Below are positions 60,887-64,000 of a stretch of DNA of 64,000 bases, piece by piece. How positions within the stretch are numbered: the stretch's first letter is position 1; the number at the start of each line of letters is the position of its first letter. Source of the stretch: Thalassospira sp. HJ (lineage in GTDB: Bacteria > Pseudomonadota > Alphaproteobacteria > Rhodospirillales > Thalassospiraceae); the NCBI RefSeq assembly GCF_000948415.1, contig NZ_JYII01000003.1, forward strand, positions 1-64,000, read 5' to 3'. The position numbers and the translations under genes were made by a program. The notes under the pieces were generated by a model that did not search any database, had not been told where the DNA came from, and saw nothing but the letters and a program-made list of their open reading frames with translations.

Positions 60887-61149
60887 AGGGTCCAAACTCA
60901 TTCACATAATCGTCCCGGTCACCCGAATTTGTGCGGATATGCGAAGCGAAATCGCCGGAAGATCTATCTCTTTCAAGATTTTGCGACAAAATAGCCCGTG
61001 CAAATTCGGGGAATCTAAAGGACAACTAATATGAGAGAAAGCCTCTGCGTCAAATCCCTTGATCGGGGATCACCCCGATCTGCGGGCTTTTCCTTGCTTT
61101 TTCTCTCATATCAGTTGCCGGGCCGGTCATGTGAATGAGTTTGGACCCT
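60887..61149. repeat. Structured palindromic repeat, copy 2
   Basis: Same element as 10357-10623, in the same orientation and with identical spacing (222 nt) between its inner arm ends. The outer stem is perfect over 21 bp: 60887-60907 against 61129-61149. Inner stems are 60922-60931/61001-61010, 60946-60953/60977-60984 (one G-T), 61024-61040/61100-61116 (one mismatch) and a perfect 61061-61068/61073-61080. It fills the gap between the lpxB stop and the gloA ribosome binding site. Confidence 0.92.
61031..61138 (+). CDS. Candidate mini-ORF inside repeat copy 2 (35 aa)
   Basis: Equivalent of the ORF at 10503-10601, with the same MRESLCVKSL start, AAGGA 8 nt before the ATG and the same GFSLLFLSYQLPGR segment. 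One base change (61128) removes the copy 1 stop and extends the peptide by three codons to TGA. Its overlap with hairpin stems means coding is not proven, and no function is assigned. Confidence 0.25.
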   Translation: MRESLCVKSLDRGSPRSAGFSLLFLSYQLPGRSCE

Positions 61150-61192
61150 CAGAACCTAGTTGCAATGCGGATTTGACGCCACCCGTAACAGG

Positions 61193-62359
61193 TTATTTTT
61201 TGGCGATGATTTTCAAAATCTGCTCGGCTGCCTTTTCGCTGGGCGGCCTGTCACCAAATCCGAGCAAGGTACAGGCTTTGTCAAAGCCTTCGATCTGGGC
61301 GGCTCTTTCCGGGCCGTCTGACATCAGGGCTTCAAGGCGCGGAGTAATGCGTTTTGCCTTGCAGTTATCCTGAAGGAATTCGGGGATCAGCTTTTGCCCC
61401 AGAACCAGATTAACGATGGTGACGGTATCAATCTTGATCAGGCGCTTTGCGATCCAGCCGGTAATCGCGTTGACCTGATAGGCGATCACGTGCGGTACAC
61501 CGGCAATGGCCAGTTCAAGCGATACGGTCCCCGATGCGGCCAAGGCCGAATTGGCAGCCGCAAACGCATCATGGCGGTCTTGATCGGTGGTAACGACAAG
61601 TGGATCAAGCGGCCATGTTTTCATTTCTGCGGTAACCGTGTCGGCGACCTTGCTGACGGTCGGGACGACGATGCGGGCATCGGGATATTTGGCCGCGATG
61701 TCATCAATGACCTGCCTGAACACAGGCAGCAGGCGTTTAACCTCGGAATTGCGGCTTCCGGGCAGGACGGCCAGAAGCTTTTGATCGGGGCTCAGGCCAT
61801 GTTGGGTGCGGAACCTGTCACCATTCCCGTCATGGCGTTCTTCGACCGCTGAGTGGCCGATAAAGGTGGTTGGCAGGCCTTCTTTCTCGAAGTAAGGCGG
61901 CTCAAACGGCAGCAGTGCGAGCAGGTGATCAAGAAAACCGGCGATTTTCTTCGCCCGGCCTTCGCGCCATGCCCAGACTGATGGTGCGACATAATGCACC
62001 AGCGGGATACCCTTGCCTTTTAGCTTCTTGCCGACGCGAAAGCTGAAATCCGGGGCGTCGATGGTGATGACGACATCGGGTTTTTCGGATTTGGCGAAGT
62101 CGGCCGTCTGGGAAATGCGTTTGAGCAAATGCGGGATATGAGGCACTACCTCTGTCAGGCCCATGACCGACATTTCGTTCATTGGAAACAGGCTTTTGAG
62201 GCCTTCACGTTCCATACGCGGGCCACCGACACCAATGAAACGGATGTGGTCCTGCTTGGCCTTTAGCGCCGCCATCAGGCGACCGCCCAGTTGATCCCCG
62301 GATGCTTCACCGGCAACCAGCATGATTTTCGGACCAAGTGGCGCTGTTTCATCCGCCAT
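61193..62359 (-). CDS. lpxB: Lipid-A-disaccharide synthase
   Basis: Glycosyltransferase (GT19) that joins UDP-2,3-diacylglucosamine and lipid X. It starts PKIMLVAGEASGDQLGG, the family signature, and continues with VGGPRMEREGLKSLFPM, DAPDFSFRVGKKLKGKG, HYVAPSVWAWREGRAKKI and LPGSRNSEVKRLLPV. The ATG at 62359 gives 388 residues; it overlaps the lpxI stop by 11 nt. It receives its substrate from LpxI, the preceding gene. Confidence 0.96.
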   Translation of the reverse strand: MADETAPLGPKIMLVAGEASGDQLGGRLMAALKAKQDHIRFIGVGGPRMEREGLKSLFPMNEMSVMGLTEVVPHIPHLLKRISQTADFAKSEKPDVVITIDAPDFSFRVGKKLKGKGIPLVHYVAPSVWAWREGRAKKIAGFLDHLLALLPFEPPYFEKEGLPTTFIGHSAVEERHDGNGDRFRTQHGLSPDQKLLAVLPGSRNSEVKRLLPVFRQVIDDIAAKYPDARIVVPTVSKVADTVTAEMKTWPLDPLVVTTDQDRHDAFAAANSALAASGTVSLELAIAGVPHVIAYQVNAITGWIAKRLIKIDTVTIVNLVLGQKLIPEFLQDNCKAKRITPRLEALMSDGPERAAQIEGFDKACTLLGFGDRPPSEKAAEQILKIIAKK

Positions 62360-63212
62360 GGGGGGATTCCTCGTCCGGAAGAGCCAGACCGACCACAAAT
62401 AGGCCCAGCGCATCGGCACGGGCAATTACAGCTGCCCGGTCAATGATCATGGTTCCACCCGCGAGCAACGCAACCCCGCGTAACCCGGCTTTGTGGGCCT
62501 CTTCGATCGTTGTCATGCCAATGGCCGGCAGATCAAGACGTTTGTCCTGCTGCGGCTTGGCAGACTTTACCAGCACGCCACCAACGCCATCGCGCTTATA
62601 GGTCGCTGAACGGCGGACCATTTCGTCGGTGCCCTCGATGGCTTCGAGTGCCAGCACCAGCCCCTGCTGCACGACGCAGCCCTGCCCGACATCGGCTTGT
62701 CCCAGTGTCCGGGCGACGGCCAGGCCATGGCGGGCATCGGAAATTGCCTGCTCGTCCGGTTTTACTTTGCCAAGCACGCCTTCCTCGACAGCGAGATCGC
62801 CGAGAATTTCATGGGCACCGAGCAGCCGGAAACCTTCGCGCTCAAGCTCCTTGCCAACAAGCTTGAGCAAACCATCATCGCCAAGCGCCTTGGAACCGAC
62901 CTTCATCAGAAGTTTGGCCGCGCGCCAATCGGGGCGGATGGATGAAAAGCTTGGACGTGCGACTTTTCCTGCCAGAACGACATCCTGGCAGTTTGCATCG
63001 CGCATGGCATCAAGGATTTTGGCTGCCGCGCCAAGGCGTGTGGTTACAGTCGGATATTGATCAAGGTCAGGATCATCGGCATAGCCATCGAGTTTGACGA
63101 TGCAAACATCACGGCCAGCGGAAATCGCAGCCCCTGCCAGACGGGCGGGAAGTGCCCCGCCTCCGGCGATAATCCCCAATTTTGGCTGCGGATTATCCTG
63201 CGGAGCTGTCAT
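62349..63212 (-). CDS. lpxI: UDP-2,3-diacylglucosamine pyrophosphatase LpxI
   Basis: Hydrolyses UDP-2,3-diacylglucosamine to lipid X; LpxI replaces LpxH in alphaproteobacteria. Family features are LGIIAGGGALPARLA, LAGKVARPSF, GDDGLLKLVGKELEREGF and the C-terminal ATYKRDGVGGVLVKSAKPQQ and DLPAIGMTTIEEAHKAGL. Length is 287. It overlaps lpxA by 20 nt and lpxB by 11 nt, so the three are translated as a unit. Confidence 0.95.
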   Translation of the reverse strand: MTAPQDNPQPKLGIIAGGGALPARLAGAAISAGRDVCIVKLDGYADDPDLDQYPTVTTRLGAAAKILDAMRDANCQDVVLAGKVARPSFSSIRPDWRAAKLLMKVGSKALGDDGLLKLVGKELEREGFRLLGAHEILGDLAVEEGVLGKVKPDEQAISDARHGLAVARTLGQADVGQGCVVQQGLVLALEAIEGTDEMVRRSATYKRDGVGGVLVKSAKPQQDKRLDLPAIGMTTIEEAHKAGLRGVALLAGGTMIIDRAAVIARADALGLFVVGLALPDEESPHGG

Positions 63213-63996
63213 ATTTCGGCGTGCATACGGAACGCATGCTTTCCGCTTTGAGGAAATTGATGATTTCCATCACCGGACCGACACCCTCAAAATCCTTGGC
63301 GACTTCTTCGACGCGCTCTGCGAGTGTGCCTTCCTGCGCAAACAGCAGACGATAGGCCTTGCGCAGCGAATGAATGGTTTCACGATCAAAGCCGCGACGC
63401 TTGAGGCCAACGATGTTCAGACCTGACAGATAGGCACGGTTGCCAATCACGGAACCATAAGGAATGACGTCGCTTTCGACACCGGTCATGCCGCCGATCA
63501 TGGCGTGCTTGCCGATACGAACAAACTGGTGCACCGCCGACAGACCGCCAACAATGGCGAAGTCTTCGACCAAAACGTGGCCAGCAAGTGTGCCGTTATT
63601 GACCAGAATACATTGATTGCCGACATGGCAATCGTGACCGACATGGGCACCCGTCATCAGCAGGCAATCATCGCCAATGGTGGTTTCCATCCCACCACCT
63701 TCGGTGCCCGGATTAAGGGTCGCGCCCTCGCGGATTTTGGTGCGCTTGCCAACGACCAGACGGCTTTGTTCGCCCTTGAATTTCAGGTCCTGCGGCGCGT
63801 GACCGACAGAGGCAAACGGATAGACTTCGCACTGATCGCCAAGGGTGGTGTGACCTGCGACAGCAACGTGGCTGTGCAGTTTGACACCATCACCCAAGAC
63901 AACATTCGGACCGACCACGCTATAGGGCCCGATTTCGACATCCTGACCAATCTGCGCGCCATCTTCGACAACGGCGGTTGGATGCACTTTTGACAT
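63193..63996 (-). CDS. lpxA: UDP-N-acetylglucosamine O-acyltransferase
   Basis: First committed step of lipid A synthesis. Left-handed beta-helix hexapeptide repeats fill residues 1-190; the catalytic base is His121 in GAHVGHDCHVGN (E. coli His125), and the helical C-terminal domain holds GLKRRGFDRETIHSLRKAYR. The gene is complete, with its ATG 4 nt from the window edge. fabZ and lpxD would be expected next, outside the window. Confidence 0.96.
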   Translation of the reverse strand: MSKVHPTAVVEDGAQIGQDVEIGPYSVVGPNVVLGDGVKLHSHVAVAGHTTLGDQCEVYPFASVGHAPQDLKFKGEQSRLVVGKRTKIREGATLNPGTEGGGMETTIGDDCLLMTGAHVGHDCHVGNQCILVNNGTLAGHVLVEDFAIVGGLSAVHQFVRIGKHAMIGGMTGVESDVIPYGSVIGNRAYLSGLNIVGLKRRGFDRETIHSLRKAYRLLFAQEGTLAERVEEVAKDFEGVGPVMEIINFLKAESMRSVCTPKYDSSAG

Positions 63997-64000
63997 TATC

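Noticed and set aside
59119-61192. Genomic island with integrase or IS between gltA and lpxB
   Set aside because: No integrase, transposase, tRNA or flanking direct repeats were seen; only the two-gene module, gloA and the repeat are present.

Overview
The window reads as a piece of an alphaproteobacterial chromosome, most likely a marine Rhodospirillales member close to Thalassospira (the genus is inference from overall gene content). The evidence is the gene order trpG-trpD-trpC-moaC-lexA-comEC-gltX-gltA-lpxB-lpxI-lpxA, the pdxJ-acpS-lepB-rnc-era-recO run, a pyruvate dehydrogenase E1 beta subunit with its own lipoyl domain, LpxI rather than LpxH, and a GAAC-N7-GAAC LexA box in front of lexA. 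Almost all of it is housekeeping sequence of even composition. No rRNA, tRNA, CRISPR array, IS transposase or prophage was seen.

Layout. 1-190: three strong hairpins in a row. 186-3643: flavin reductase, motA-motB stator genes, bpt (N-end rule leucyltransferase). 3822-6981: a TRAP transporter whose binding protein gene faces its two membrane subunit genes. 7218-17583 (minus): parC, recO, two small membrane protein genes, era, rnc, lepB, acpS, pdxJ, a DUF2062 gene and the bifunctional (p)ppGpp enzyme. 17727-22120: rpoZ, folK, then a NYN-domain protein, family 5 uracil-DNA glycosylase and recQ on the plus strand. 22160-28002: glutathione peroxidase, a sulfite-oxidase-fold molybdoenzyme, smpB, dapA, a lytic transglycosylase and a haloacid dehalogenase. 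28069-31479: bactofilin with an M23 peptidase, pgpA, cinA-type amidase, RatA/COQ10-like protein. 31529-38039 (minus): pdhA-pdhB-pdhC-lpd-lipA, which together make and lipoylate pyruvate dehydrogenase. 38599-44562 (minus): ftsB, eno, kdsA, pyrG, secG, tpiA. 44904-52968: ppiD, trpE, trpG-trpD-trpC-moaC, with a YibQ-type deacetylase gene pointing the other way between trpE and trpG. 53131-59028: lexA, comEC, gltX, gltA. 59119-60854: an inserted AT-richer DUF433/DUF5615 pair thought to be a toxin-antitoxin module, then a glyoxalase. 61193-63996: lpxB-lpxI-lpxA for lipid A.

The most unusual signal is a structured repeat of about 265 bp present twice, at 10357-10623 and 60887-61149. The two copies are about 90% identical, have the same internal length, and carry nested inverted repeats in which differences between copies fall as compensating base pairs. 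Each sits between the stop codon of one minus-strand gene and the ribosome binding site of the next. Each also holds a plus-strand mini-ORF of 32 to 35 codons with an AAGGA sequence at proper spacing. It matches no repeat family I can name and may be a mobile palindromic unit, a structured RNA, or a small-peptide element.
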